From contig NW_005179116.1 in the NCBI RefSeq assembly GCF_000350225.1, forward strand, positions 1 to 64,000: a stretch of 64,000 nucleotides of DNA, given 5' to 3'. Positions 30,700-41,581 of the stretch are shown here, one piece after another. The translations under genes were made by a program, and so were the position numbers. This DNA is from Chondrus crispus (taxonomy: Eukaryota; Rhodophyta; Florideophyceae; Gigartinales; Gigartinaceae). Numbering within the stretch: the stretch's first letter is position 1; each line of letters starts with the position of its first letter. Below the pieces are notes generated by a model, which was not told the origin of the DNA, searched no databases, and was given only the letters and a program-made list of their open reading frames with translations.

Positions 30700-33600
30700 C
30701 TATCCTGATTGCGCTTGCGCGATCTGCGCGGGCAAGGATAATCTTTTCCTTCGGAAATACGTGACGGCCGCGCTGCGTGGCAATTGCTCAATGGGCCCCC
30801 ACGTCGCGTCCTCGGGCGTATAACCGTACCATTCCACCTTCAGAATTAATTTCTCCCCGTCGTAGCCGTGGTCCACGATCTTGTCGATCACATACTCCTG
30901 ACTCTCAGTTCCTTCTTCCTGCGTGTCCAACTGTCGTTCCCCCTTCCGAAGAGCCAGCGGCTCATCCTCATCTCTGGACTTTCCGAACTCTCGTAGACCT
31001 GGAGGTGTCTCCGCTGTCGGCGTTTGACCGACTGCATTATCCTGGTCCCCTGACGTAGGCGCACGGGTGTGAGGACGTTCGTCGTCCTCCCGTACCTCTC
31101 CTTCTTCGTTTAGTTCCGGCTCTCCCAAGAACTGTAGCACTTGACGTAGGCCAGTTATTGGCGCATAGTCCATCGGGCTTGGGGCTAACTCCACCCTGTC
31201 TCGCGATACGCGTTCCTCCTGATCGCCAATGGCAATGACTACCGTATGTTGGTCCGATCTTCTGACCTGATAAGGTCCTGTAGCGACTTGTGCCAGCTTG
31301 TGTTTCGGTTCGCAAGCCGTGCCCTGCTCCTTCCGGAGGAACACGTAGGACCCCGGTGGGATCTCGTATTGCTGTTTTCGAAGGCGTGCGTCGAAATTTC
31401 GCTTGTACCGGGCTTGTTCCTTTCGCAAACTCCTATCAGCGCTTCGCATTAGGCTCTCCAACCACGACTGCCATTTCAGGTAGTATGCTCGTGACGAGCT
31501 GAAATTCTCCAATGTTGGTTGCGCTTGTAACGCAATGTTTCTCGGCGCCCGAGCCAACACCAGCTCGAAGGGCGCAATGTTCGTAGTTCGATGAACTTGT
31601 GTGTTGTAGGCGAACGTCACAGCGTCGCTAAATAAGTCCCAGTCCTTGGGATGCTCTCCAACGTATTTTCGCAACGCGGAAGTCAGCGTGCGGTTAAATC
31701 TCTCAACTTGGCCGTTGGCTTGCGGGTGGTACGTAGTCGTGAACACTTTGCGGATGCCGAGAATTCGACAGACGTTCTGAAAGAACCGGGCCGTGAACTG
31801 TGTTCCATTGTCGGACAGCAGCTTGACCGGCGGTCCGTACACGAATACTCAATGGTGAACGAAGGCTTGTGCGATGTGCGCAGCTGATATCTTCTTCAAC
31901 GGTACGGTTCGTACCAGTTTCGAGTATCGATCGCTGATCACGAGAATATACCGATTTCCTCGTTTAGTTGTAATTAGCTCGCCGAGAGTGTCGATGGCGA
32001 CAAACTCCAGCGGAGCTTTGGGCGTGAACAGCTTCATTTCCTTCGTGGTTTTCTTAACTTGACCCTTTCCCGTGCACATGCGGCGCAATTCTTCGCGACT
32101 GCATAGAAGTCTAGGGCCATCGTAGGCCAATAAAAATATCTTCTCAAAGTCTTGTAAAGTTTCCTGCCTCCCGGGTGGCCTGCCAATTTTGCGTAGTGGC
32201 ACAACCCTAGGACGCGGTCCCTTAACGATTGTGGTATTACCACTTGTACAAACTCCGCCGCGGTACGGCATAGAGTTCCTTCGAGTTCCTCCGTCTCCGT
32301 GCTGAGCGTTCTCACCTTTCCGGCGTCCATTTCTTCCTTGATGCGGTTGCAGAAGGGGTCGACGGCTTGCTCGCGAATGAGCTCCTCCGGAGTGACAGCT
32401 TGGAATTGATCGAGGCGATCAGGGGCGGTCCCCCCCTCAAGAGCGAGGATATCGTCTGCCGCGTCAATACTTTCCTCGTCCTCCACTGTACCCTCGGCCG
32501 GTTCGGCCATAAGGCATGGGATTTCGTCGTCGATTTCGTCTACGGTTTCTCCTGCGGTTCGCAACCTTGACAAAGCGTCCGCCTGGCTGTTAGCCTTTCC
32601 CTTTTTGTACTTGATTTCAAAATCGAATTCCGAGAGGCGTAGCCTCCATCGGATTAATCTCCCGCTGGGGTCGGTTACGTTCATCAACCACCTCAATGAG
32701 GCATGGTCGGTATGCACAATGAAGTGCTCGCCATATAGATATGGTCTTAAAGTCTGTACGGCCCAAATTACCGCTAGACATTCTTTTTCTGATACAGAAG
32801 AGTTTCTTTCGGCTGCGGCTAACGTTCTTGAAAAGAACCCGATGGGTTTGCGTTGCGCATCCGGGTGTGTTTGAAATAGTGCAGCGCCTATTTGGTAGTC
32901 GCTTGCATCGGTATCTACCGAGTAGGGTAGGTCCTTCTTCGGCAGCGCCCACACCGGCGGGGCCAGGATGGCGTTCTTGAGCTTATGAAAAGCTTTCTTG
33001 CACGGTTCGTCAAATCCTTCCAACTAGACCGGTTGTCCTTTCTTCAACAGTTGGTTGAGCGAATGCGCGATTTTCGCATAATGCAGAACGAATCTGCGGT
33101 AGACATTGCAAAGTCCCAAGAAGCTCCTGAGCTGAGTCTGCGTTTGAAGGTACCTCACTTGTTCCAATGCGACGGTTCGCGCAGCGTCCACTTCCAATGT
33201 ACCTGGCCGAACTACATGGCCCAGGTACTTGATCTTTTCGACGAAAAATTCACACTTGCGAAGCTTGAGCTTCACACCTGCCTTCTCCAATACAGAAAGT
33301 ATTTCATCCACGTGCACGATGTGCTCCTCCCACGACTTGCTAAAAATTATTATGTCGTCCAGATACACCAAACAGCACTTCCAACGGAACGGAGAGAGCA
33401 GGATATCCATTGCTCTCTGAAACGTCGCTGGCGCGTTAGTTAGCCCGAAGGGCATTCTTGAGAAGCGATACAGTCCTGAGTGACACGAAAATGCGGTCTT
33501 GTCGCGGTCGCAGTCAGGGATAGGCATCTGCCAATATCCCGAGATCGCGTCCAACGCGGAGAAAACCTTGGTGTCACCAAGCGAGTCCAGGCACTCATCC

Positions 33601-34990
33601 ATGCGCGGGAAGGGGTACGTGTCCTTCACCGTCACTGCGTTCAGCCTGCGGTAGTCTACGCAAAAACGCATTGACCCGTCCGGCTTGGGCACCAGCAGCA
33701 CGGGCGACGCCCATTCTGACTGCGCTCGTTCTATCACTCCTGCCTCCAACATCTTCTGCACCTCTGCATCATCTACTTCGCGGGCTTTAGGCCCGGCCCG
33801 ATACGGGGCTTGTGCGATGGGACGAGTCTCGGGGATCAACTCGATCCGATGGACGGTGGTATTAATTTCGCCAAGCGTCCCATCCCACATCCTTGAATAC
33901 TTCTTCAACATCCGACGGAACCGCTCGCGCAGCCGTTCCGGCACGTGGCTCAGGTCGAGGTCCTCCACGTCCGGCGGTGGCGACTCAATCCTGCGTTGCG
34001 GCTTCGTAGATGCCGACGCCGAGAGCCCTGCCGACCGTTCTTCTGGCTGGTCCTCGCGCGCTTGATCCGACGGTTCGCATCTTGTCTCGCCCGTAGGCGT
34101 CTTGGTGGAATTAGGAAAATTTTCCTTCTTCCTTTCTTGAATTCCGAGAACTTCACCAATGGTGGTTTTGCTCTCGAGCGCGGCTCTCGGGTGCGGTAAT
34201 AATTCTGCCACCACTTGGCCTTTTTGCACCCTGACAGGGTACGCCCTAAAATTCGCAACGAGTAAACGAAATGGCCTGTCAGGTTCAACCTGAACGACAC
34301 CATTCGTGCACGTCAACCCGTGCCTTTCGTACAACGACGAGTACGGCTGAACCACAACCAAGCCCGCCCTCTTCGAGGTGCATTCCACGACGCGTTGCGT
34401 CCCTGGCTCGATAGTCGTGGCTCTTGCCACTTTTACCTTAGGGGAAATTCGCTCCACCTTTCCATCATTCTCGTCCTCTCCCGCGACGAGATTCTTCTTC
34501 CCTTTTCTCGTCGAGAACCGCCTAACTATCGGGACCTCCGAGAAATCCGCCAACTCAACCGTTTTCTTCCTTGGATAAATTGCTTCCACAAACCGGTCAC
34601 AGTAGTCCGCGCCTAGAATTAGCGGGACGGCTAGTTTTTTGCATACAATAAACTCGGCTGCGGCCGCAAATTTTCCAAGCCTCACAGGCATTCTAATTGT
34701 GCCGAGAGTCCGGAGTGGCCTATTGTTCGCGTCGCCGATATCTTGGGTCGGTCCGTAGGACACTAGAGATTCCATTCCAGCTGGGAGTTCCGATTTTCGC
34801 ACAAGGTTTGGTCCCGCGCCGGTGTCTAAAACAGACAACACCCGGCTCATCAATCCAATTGGGTCCGATGTCCGCGTAAACTTTGTAGTTTTTTCGCGCA
34901 AGAACCAAAATCTTCTCGGGGCACTCCCTTCGCTTAACCCTGTACCAGGGTCTTCGAACTTCTTCCAGCGGATGATCTCGGGCTCGGCTC
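30700..34990 (-). pseudogene. pol: pol of element A: protease, reverse transcriptase, RNase H, integrase, chromodomain
   Basis: Protease active-site LDTGAGPNLV lies near 34830. Reverse transcriptase has LLVPKPDGSMRFCVDYRRLN, MPFGLTNAPATF and the catalytic YLDD near 33350. RNase H has DTDASDYQIG, SEKECLAVIWAV and HTDHASLRWL. Integrase has an HHCC zinc region (HYAKLAGHPGG...CAAC), then FVAIDTLGEL, LLSDNGTQFT and GQVERFNRT as the D,D,E triad. The chromodomain is near the end (YVIDKIVDHG...ILKVEWYGY, ATWGPIEQL). It would copy RNA into DNA and insert it, with the chromodomain guiding integration to marked chromatin. Breaks: TAG at 33024-33026 and TGA at 31849-31851, both where Trp is expected, a phase change near an A run at about 32050, and one just before the protease motif. 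The last could be a programmed shift; the rest indicate decay. Confidence 0.9.
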
Positions 34991-35149
34991 AAAATTTTCT
35001 TGACTTGAGCTGGCCCTTTGTGCTTATCCACCAATCCAACAACCTCCTCCTCGAGGCCTGATTTTCCTTTAGAGACGGGGAACGGGGCTGAGCCCCGGGC
35101 ACAGTACGTCGACCCTGTGCCTCTCGCGACTCATGCGAGATTCCCCTCT

Positions 35150-37539
35150 CTAGTTTTCCTGCCGTTGCGGGATCCTTCTCACATCCGACGGCGCGGGCCC
35201 CGCGGTGGGCCCTCTGAAGGGTTGGTTCGACCTCGGCGTTGAAGCACTCGGCGTGCTCGCCGTCTGCGAATCGAACCAATTCTTGACCTTCAGGTAACTC
35301 GTCGATGGTATCCCTAACCTCTCCATCGGAGACAACGCCTCATAATTTTCCAAAACTCGGTGCATTTCCCGGAGGGAAAGAATGCACGTTGGCAAGGCGT
35401 GCCCCTTTTCATAGCAATGATAGCACACCAGACCGTGCGTCTTGACGGGATATTGCAGCCTAGGTCCTCCACGGGCCGGCGGCCTTCCTTGGCGTTGCGG
35501 CCTTCCCATCCAGCCCGGCCTTCGAAACGTCGTACCCTTGTCTTCCATTGGAATGCGCGGCGCCGGCGTGTGGCCGCGCCCCCGAAACATCATCACGGGA
35601 TCCGTGGGCTCTGAAAACGACTCCGTCGTGTATGCAGGCGTCGGTAAAGTTGACGACCCGCTGTCCCCGTAGTCCTCGTGTCCGTAGCCCTCCGATGGCT
35701 CAATGAACTCGCCTTGGGCTACTAACGCTCCTTCGTAGTGATTTTCGCTACTTCCATGCGCACCGCGCTCATCTGACACGGACATGGACTCGGCTAAATG
35801 GACTGCGGCGTGACTTTTGCGACCGGGATAAGAAGCCCTCGGCTTCTTACCCGCCCTAATTGTCAACGGCGTCTGAATCGTGACCTTCTTGGTCTTCTTG
35901 TCCTTAGGTCGGCTCGCCGAGCCATGCGCCTTCGCGTAATTAGCTAGTCTCAAAACGAAACGTCCCGATTGTCTTGTCGGTATTGAGATACCATCGGCTT
36001 GATACTCGAATCGAGTCCTTCAATAAACATCGTCATCTGTTCTTCCATCGAATATACGTTTCCACATCGATTGCTTGCGTCCGTCAGACGGATATAAAAT
36101 TCCATCTCGTCTTCAGACAGTCTTTGCTGAACTTCTCGCAATGCGAGCACGGCTTGACGGATCGCCTCGTCGGTTGCGAAACTCCTCAACAACCACTGTA
36201 CGGCCTCCGGCCAAACGGATACCTTTCCGTGATGGGCCCCGGTCGTCTGAGACACCGAAGTGTACTGTCTCAAGGCGATGCCGCTTAAAAATTCAGGCAA
36301 CAGGCGGATCGCTTGCCCCTCCTTCATTTCTTGAGTATCGAACTCTTGAACTAATTTTGCCAAAAAATCCAACACAAGGACCCCGTCCTCACCTGTGAAC
36401 GTGTTCTCCTTCTTCACCTTAGGCAGAATATCTCTCCTGATTTTTCGTACGGCGGTCCGCCGGGAACTTGACAAATATGTCTGCCGGTTCCGCAAGCGGT
36501 ACGTTCGGTACGAAAGTAACTTCTTGAGGAGGTAGTTGGTCGGATTCAGCTCCTTCAACTCCTCCCATCGCGGCCCGCTCCGCGTTGCGACATCTTCGGG
36601 CTCCGCGTCCTTGTCTCTCCGCGAGGCGGACGAGGTGACTCCGCCTCGTCTGGAGAAAATTTTCTTGCTTGACGAAATTCCGTTTCCATCTTCTGAACGG
36701 CGTTCGGAATCGCCCGAAGTGACTCCGCCTCGTCTGGAGAAAATTTTCTTGCTTGACGAAATTCCGTTTCCATCTTCTGAACGGCGTTCGGAATCGCCCG
36801 AATGGTTCGACGAACCGCCGTTACCATCTTCGGAGGGACCAAGCGACTCCGAGTGTGAGTCGCGGTTCTCCGGATCGTCACTACAGTGACCCTTGCCTGC
36901 ACGTCGCTTGTCCTTCTTCGAGGGCTTCGACTTGCAACTCCGCTGCCGAGCGGGCTTGTCCTTCTTCGACCGACGGTCGCCCTCTCTACCCGAAGGGAGC
37001 GGCTCGTCGTCCGATCCTTGCGGAGCTTGATCCGCGGCCTGCTCGTGGTCTTTGAGACGTTGGGCGGCGCGATCGAATCGGTCATCGATGCTTGTTCTAA
37101 ATTTTCCTAAGGACTCCAAGGCTTGATTCGCGTCGCGCCTCGCGTCTTTGACCGAAATTTTCAACGAGGCTAGGACCTCCGGCTCCAGACCGTCGGTCGC
37201 ATCTCCTCGCTCCTTCTCGACGAGATCCACTCGAGCCGATAGCTCTCCTAAAACGGTGTGGAACTCGGATGCTTGCAACTCTAGTTGCTTCCGGACGAGG
37301 GCTAATTCAGCCTCGAGATTTTTCTTCGCTTCTTCGCGAATTTCGCTGCTCATCTTCTCCAACTTCTCGTCGAGGTCAGTCTTGTCGGCGGCTATCCCCG
37401 TAGGGGATTCTTGATCTCCGGGGTCCGTGGCCGTATTGGCCTGGCTCCGGGTGCGAGGACCCCTCGGGATCCTCGACGCTCGTGCCGATCCGCTTCTACT
37501 CGCCCCGGGACCGACGTCCCCGGGTGCGCTTGTTGACAT
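35150..37539 (-). pseudogene. gag: gag of element A with CCHC zinc knuckle (frameshifted)
   Basis: ATG at 37539 opens a 529-codon frame. It has a basic, Ser/Pro-rich start, a coiled-coil-like helix (ELALVRKQLELQASEFHTVL), a charged Lys/Ser linker and then the capsid-like part (TFTGEDGVLVLDFLAKLVQE, DEMEFYIRLTDASNRCG). It stops at 35950 right after DNRDVSF. The second part (35953-35150) continues in another phase with NYAKAHGSASRPKDKK and carries CYHCYEKGHALPTC, an exact CX2CX4HX4C knuckle. Element B has five T's where this copy has four (35952-35955), so a one-base deletion explains the break. An 84-bp duplication (units at 36635 and 36719) repeats 28 residues in the linker. Gag would form the particle and bind genomic RNA. 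Confidence 0.88.
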
Positions 37540-37641
37540 CGCTCGTACGAGCGGACCTACGCAGCAAAAAAGTTACAAACAAAAAGAAAATAAAAAAAGA
37601 GTCCGTTACCCAGACCACTTCCTTGTCGTAGATAAAACAAT

Positions 37642-37659
37642 TTCTAGGTCGGGAGACCA
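37642..37659 (-). other. Primer-binding site of element A
   Basis: TGGTCTCCCGACCTAGAA begins four bases inside the 5' LTR and is conserved base for base in element B at 56549-56566. It starts with TGG as expected for pairing with a tRNA 3' CCA end. The tRNA is not identified; it is not the common initiator-Met form (TGGTATCAGAGC). Confidence 0.65.
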
Positions 37660-37663
37660 CTTT

Positions 37664-38686
37664 TGTAGTGCAATGCGCCTGTCAGGCAGAGACCGCAGTC
37701 CGATGGTCCAGCAAAAACAGCAACAGCAACAAAAAGAAGAACTGCCGATGGCACAGCGCTACGGAGTGTCCGACTCTCCCTTCTACGTTTAAACGAGCTT
37801 GCGACTCGTAGTAGCTCAGATCCCTGATGGGGGGGGGGGCACAGAGAAATAGCCCGGCATAGGATCGGTGTGGTAGAGACTTGCGAAGAGAACTGCTCGA
37901 CGAGTGTGGGGTGGGGCGCGTACGTAGATACCCCGGTTCCACTGGGTTGTAAGGCCAATGCTCGTTGAGCTTCTTCGACACCTTGTAACGCCACAAGGCC
38001 TTCGACGGGGGCGTCGCAACGAAGCCCGACAGGATGAAATGAAAGTAGCAGCGCTACGTCAACTGTGCCGCCCGATGGCTCGAAACACCTACACCGGTTC
38101 GGTCGCAACCGAGGCCGAGGGCACCAACACTGGCTCGTAACACGACGGAGCCCTTCGAGGGAGACGTCGTTGCAACGGTCTCCGTCGGAAAATGGGTCAC
38201 AGTAGCAGCGCTACGTCAACTGTGTCGCCCGACGCCAAAGACACCTACACCGGTTCGGTCGCAACCGAGGCCGATGGCACCAACACAAGATAAGGGAAAA
38301 ATAGGTAGAATTAGAGATAGAAAAGGATAGGGAAATAAAAGAAGGAGAAAAGGGAACCCCGAGCGATAGAGGATGCCGTAGGCTTAGGTAAAAGGGAGCG
38401 TCTTGGTAAAGACGGACTTCGACCAAGGCGACATTCAACTCCGGCAACTCGGGTTGGTTTATTGACTTGTTCGGTCAAAGCGCTAAGTTATATAGAGCCC
38501 CGCCGGGGCGAGTACAGTGGCTCCCGGCTCTAGATTCTAGATCTAATTAGTAAATAAATTAAATAATTAAAACAATCGTGCGCTTCGTCGCACACGTGTG
38601 ACCCCAAACCCGGACTACAGTATCCAATTTTTTTTTGCTTTTGCACTTCCTTCCTCCCCCCTACCCGAGACGGGTATTGCACTACA
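37664..38686 (-). repeat. 5' LTR of element A (1023 bp)
   Basis: Direct repeat of 23541-24872, with one copy of the 156-bp unit. TATATAA on the minus strand lies at 38488-38494, next to the hairpin GCCCCGCCGGGGC, and is the likely core promoter for gag-pol transcription. Confidence 0.92.
38488..38494 (-). promoter_or_regulatory. LTR TATA box
   Basis: Reads CTCTATATAACTTAG on the minus strand within the LTR, about 200 bases from its outer edge, and is identical in both LTRs. Confidence 0.55.
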
Positions 38687-39009
38687 ATATTTTCGCAATT
38701 TTCAAAATATTACATGTCCAATAATGTAATGTATTGTGTCAGCGCACCGTGATTCGTAAATCAAGGGGTGCATTATACCGAGCTATCGATAGGGAAGAGG
38801 GTAGGAAGGATGTGTTTTGGATCTTGGTTTGGTTCTGTTGGGAGACGAATCGCATCTCCTTCGATTGGCAGCCTCCCGCCTTTTCTCAAGTGTACAGGTG
38901 GGTCGCGATATATATTGCCGTCTTTGTTAGTGCCAGCTCCGATATAGTGATACCCTTTTGCAGATGGCACAAATTTTGAGCCAAAAAATAAGGGTCTCCA
39001 GAGAGGCAG

Positions 39010-39204
39010 TTGGATGGACGTACTGCCCGAGACCCGCTGCCGCCGCGGATAGATATTATGCAGTTGCTTACTAGAATAGAGACTATGGCGGAAAAAGGCA
39101 GGGTCGATGATGCAATTGGACATCTGCAAAAGTGTAGGCTGGAATTTATCGCTGCGAAAATGGAGGAAGTCAATGCGACGGCTCAGAAGCTACTAATGAC
39201 ATAA
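39010..39204 (+). pseudogene. Possible C-terminal fragment of a transposon-associated protein
   Basis: A 64-codon frame with a regular amphipathic helix pattern: IMQLLTRIETMAEKGRVDD, then AIGHLQKCRLEFIAAKMEEV. It is followed 70 bases later by the small TATAGTGC repeat that also occurs at 11869-11975. It may be the last exon of an accessory protein of that transposon family. No family is assigned with confidence. Confidence 0.3.
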
Positions 39205-39270
39205 ATGCTTGATTAGAGTCTGTAGTGAAGATGCAAAGTATGATTGATGGAGTCTTGCGATCGGTCTTTC

Positions 39271-39395
39271 TGAGCAGTGATGCAAGGAAGTGGCTGCAAA
39301 AAAGCCGCAAATCTCATTATCTTACAGTGCCTGGTTCGATATAGTGCCGTTTTCGGCCTACTGACACAGGGAGGCACTATATCGCGACCCCCGTG
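39271..39395. repeat. Second copy of the TATAGTGC-type repeat
   Basis: GCAGTGATGCAAG, AAAAAAG, GGTTCGATATAGTGCCG and CGTTTTCGG in the order seen at 11869-11975, finishing GGCACTATA. GGTTCGA resembles a tRNA T-loop, but no cloverleaf forms around it. Confidence 0.55.
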
Positions 39396-41369
39396 TACTG
39401 GCATTCGGGGACATCAATAAAATGATTAAATTGAATTTTATTATATGCTAAATTGGATCTAGATTTAATTCATTCGCACTTATGCGGTAGGCGACAGCCA
39501 ATGGTGTTCTCTCGTATGGCACGTTGGTGGTGACAGAGGCCATTATTTTAACTCTGTGTGTGCCATCATACTGTTAAGAAAAGTATTAAATGGACCAATC
39601 AGGTGCACGCTGACGTCCATACATGTCCAAACATGCCCGTCCATGCTGTCTTAAGGGAGGCCCTGAGGCATGATTAGAGAGAGAGGGACAGAATAGAAGT
39701 CAGAAGTAAACCATCCGCTTGGTCGTCTTCGCTCGCGAAGGTGCTCCGCCTAGCCATTCTTTCTGCCCCCTCTCTCTCCGTCCTATTCCTCCTCCTGTCT
39801 TCGACCCTTCCCGCGCTTGCTCCGCCACACGTTAGAATGTGCTCACGTGCAGCCTCGCGCGAGCCTACGAACCGCGTTCAACGACAGTTACCAACGGCTA
39901 GTTGCACAGTGGCATTTTGACCACAGCTGCATATGTAGCCATGTTTGTATCCGTTTTTAGGATAGCATGAATCTATCCTACCCTATACCCTCGCTTTCGT
40001 GAACCATCACTACATTTCCTTTGGATTCTTTTTGGGAATTCTGGACATGGCCGTCATAATGACCACGTAAATGGACATCAGCGTAAACAGTGAGATTTTA
40101 ACCGCAGTTCGGTGTTACGAGTTACTACAATACGACATGGTCGCCGCAGTTGATCTAGGAGTGGTTAAAAGTGCACAGATAAAAGTATGGCAAAACGGTG
40201 TTGGTGCTCAAATAGTAATGGCAATGCAGGCGGCAATGCTTCGCAATGGAAACGGTGGTTTTATAATGTATAATGGCGGAGGGAGAACATACCTGACATG
40301 AAATGGCAAATGATGTATACTGCAGAAGCGAATGGCCAAGGTAGGGCGCTGTCGGGTGCGACACACTCGTAAGGATGGGTATCGACGGCGGTGGTGAATG
40401 TCTGACGACGACGGGAATATTCTTACATACATTTCGCAACAAAATGCCGAAATATTCGCCTCTTCGTATTGTCACCGCCAAGTTTGGTGTACTGATCACC
40501 GATGAAGTCCGAGAATGGACCGCAGCCGCCAATTATTTCGCTATGTGTATCGTTTCGAAAAAATGGGAGTTGAAATGCACTGTTTACAATGAAAATCCAG
40601 GATGTGTGACACCGAGTTCCATTAAAATTGTGATGTGTACTGCTATCCCAGAAAATATGGTGTGCTGACGACCGAAAAAGACTAAAATGTAAATTGTGTA
40701 CAGTGATTCGCTTTCATGTTGAGGATTATGTTGACTCATTGCCATTGCATGAAATATGCGGACCTCCTGCCAATACTGTAGGAGAGACTCAAGACCTAGG
40801 GTCGTCTTTACTGGGGGCATGAGCGACGACGGTGTTAAGTACGGTGGGAGTGCTATGTACACGTGTAAGATACGACAAATACGATTTGACATATCCACCA
40901 CTTTTTCTTATATTCTGATGTCATAACAATGAAAGTCCTTAATCTCTCTTCGTATTCTACCAAATGATATGAAGGATGTCTGTCTTGTGTGCCACCATTT
41001 CCCAGATGTCGCTTCTTTTTTATGTTCTTCCTTGCTGTGAAAACTATCATATTCCTCTCACATCCGTGTGCTTGGGACCAATCATCTTCTGTTTTACAGA
41101 TATTATCTATGGAAAATCTGATCGAGGGCCGTGCCTGGGACATTCACCTTCGTCGCCAACCGCGTGTGTGCTTTCCCGTATACAAACAGTATGACGTGGG
41201 ACAACCCCTTTCATGTCCACAATATGGCAAGCCTCTGTGCTCTCTCCGCACCCCGCGGTGCCCGCATTCAAACCATCAAAGCACTGTTTCCAGAGGAAGT
41301 AGATCTCTGATCTCGCACTGTTGCCAAAGGACATGTCCCAGTCTCGAAATACCCAGTCCCTACCTCGTG
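39396..41369. other. Region without a supported gene
   Basis: Only short overlapping frames (at most about 125 codons on either strand). No repeat array, terminal repeat or promoter with a matching frame was found. Confidence 0.4.
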
Positions 41370-41581
41370 CATACTTGCCTCTATGCGGCATCGACGACCA
41401 GTCAATTTGACCAGTCAATTTACAGCCACCGACACCAGGGCTTTCTCTCCCTTCCCATCTCCGCTCAAATCCATCCTAGATATAAAGTTATTCCTTCTGT
41501 CGCACACCGTCTACCCTTGCTCATTGCCCCCTGTTTCTGCCCTGGTAGACTGGTCGTCGATGCGGCATAGAGGCAAGTATG
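41370..41581. repeat. 33-bp perfect inverted repeat around a 146-base spacer
   Basis: Left arm 41370-41402 starts CATACTTGCCTCTATGCGGC. Right arm 41549-41581 is its exact complement. An ORF of 169 codons (41383-41892) crosses it but shows no recognisable domain. Possible foldback element or hairpin RNA source. Confidence 0.75.

Larger units (their letters stand above)
23541..38686 (-). mobile_element. Complete Ty3/gypsy LTR retrotransposon with chromodomain (element A, 15.1 kb)
   Basis: LTRs start TGTAGTGCAAT and end ATTGCACTACA (ATTGCACCACA at 24872), an 11-base inverted terminal pair. The target duplication is ATATT (23536-23540 and 38687-38691). The LTRs are about 98% identical apart from a tandem-repeat length difference, so insertion is fairly recent. 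Order on the minus strand: LTR, primer-binding site, gag, protease, reverse transcriptase, RNase H, integrase, chromodomain, a 4-5.8-kb extra region containing an opposite-strand ORF, LTR. Gag-pol carries frameshifts and two in-frame stops, so this copy is not autonomous. The order RT-RNase H-integrase-chromodomain is diagnostic of Ty3/gypsy chromoviruses. Confidence 0.92.
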
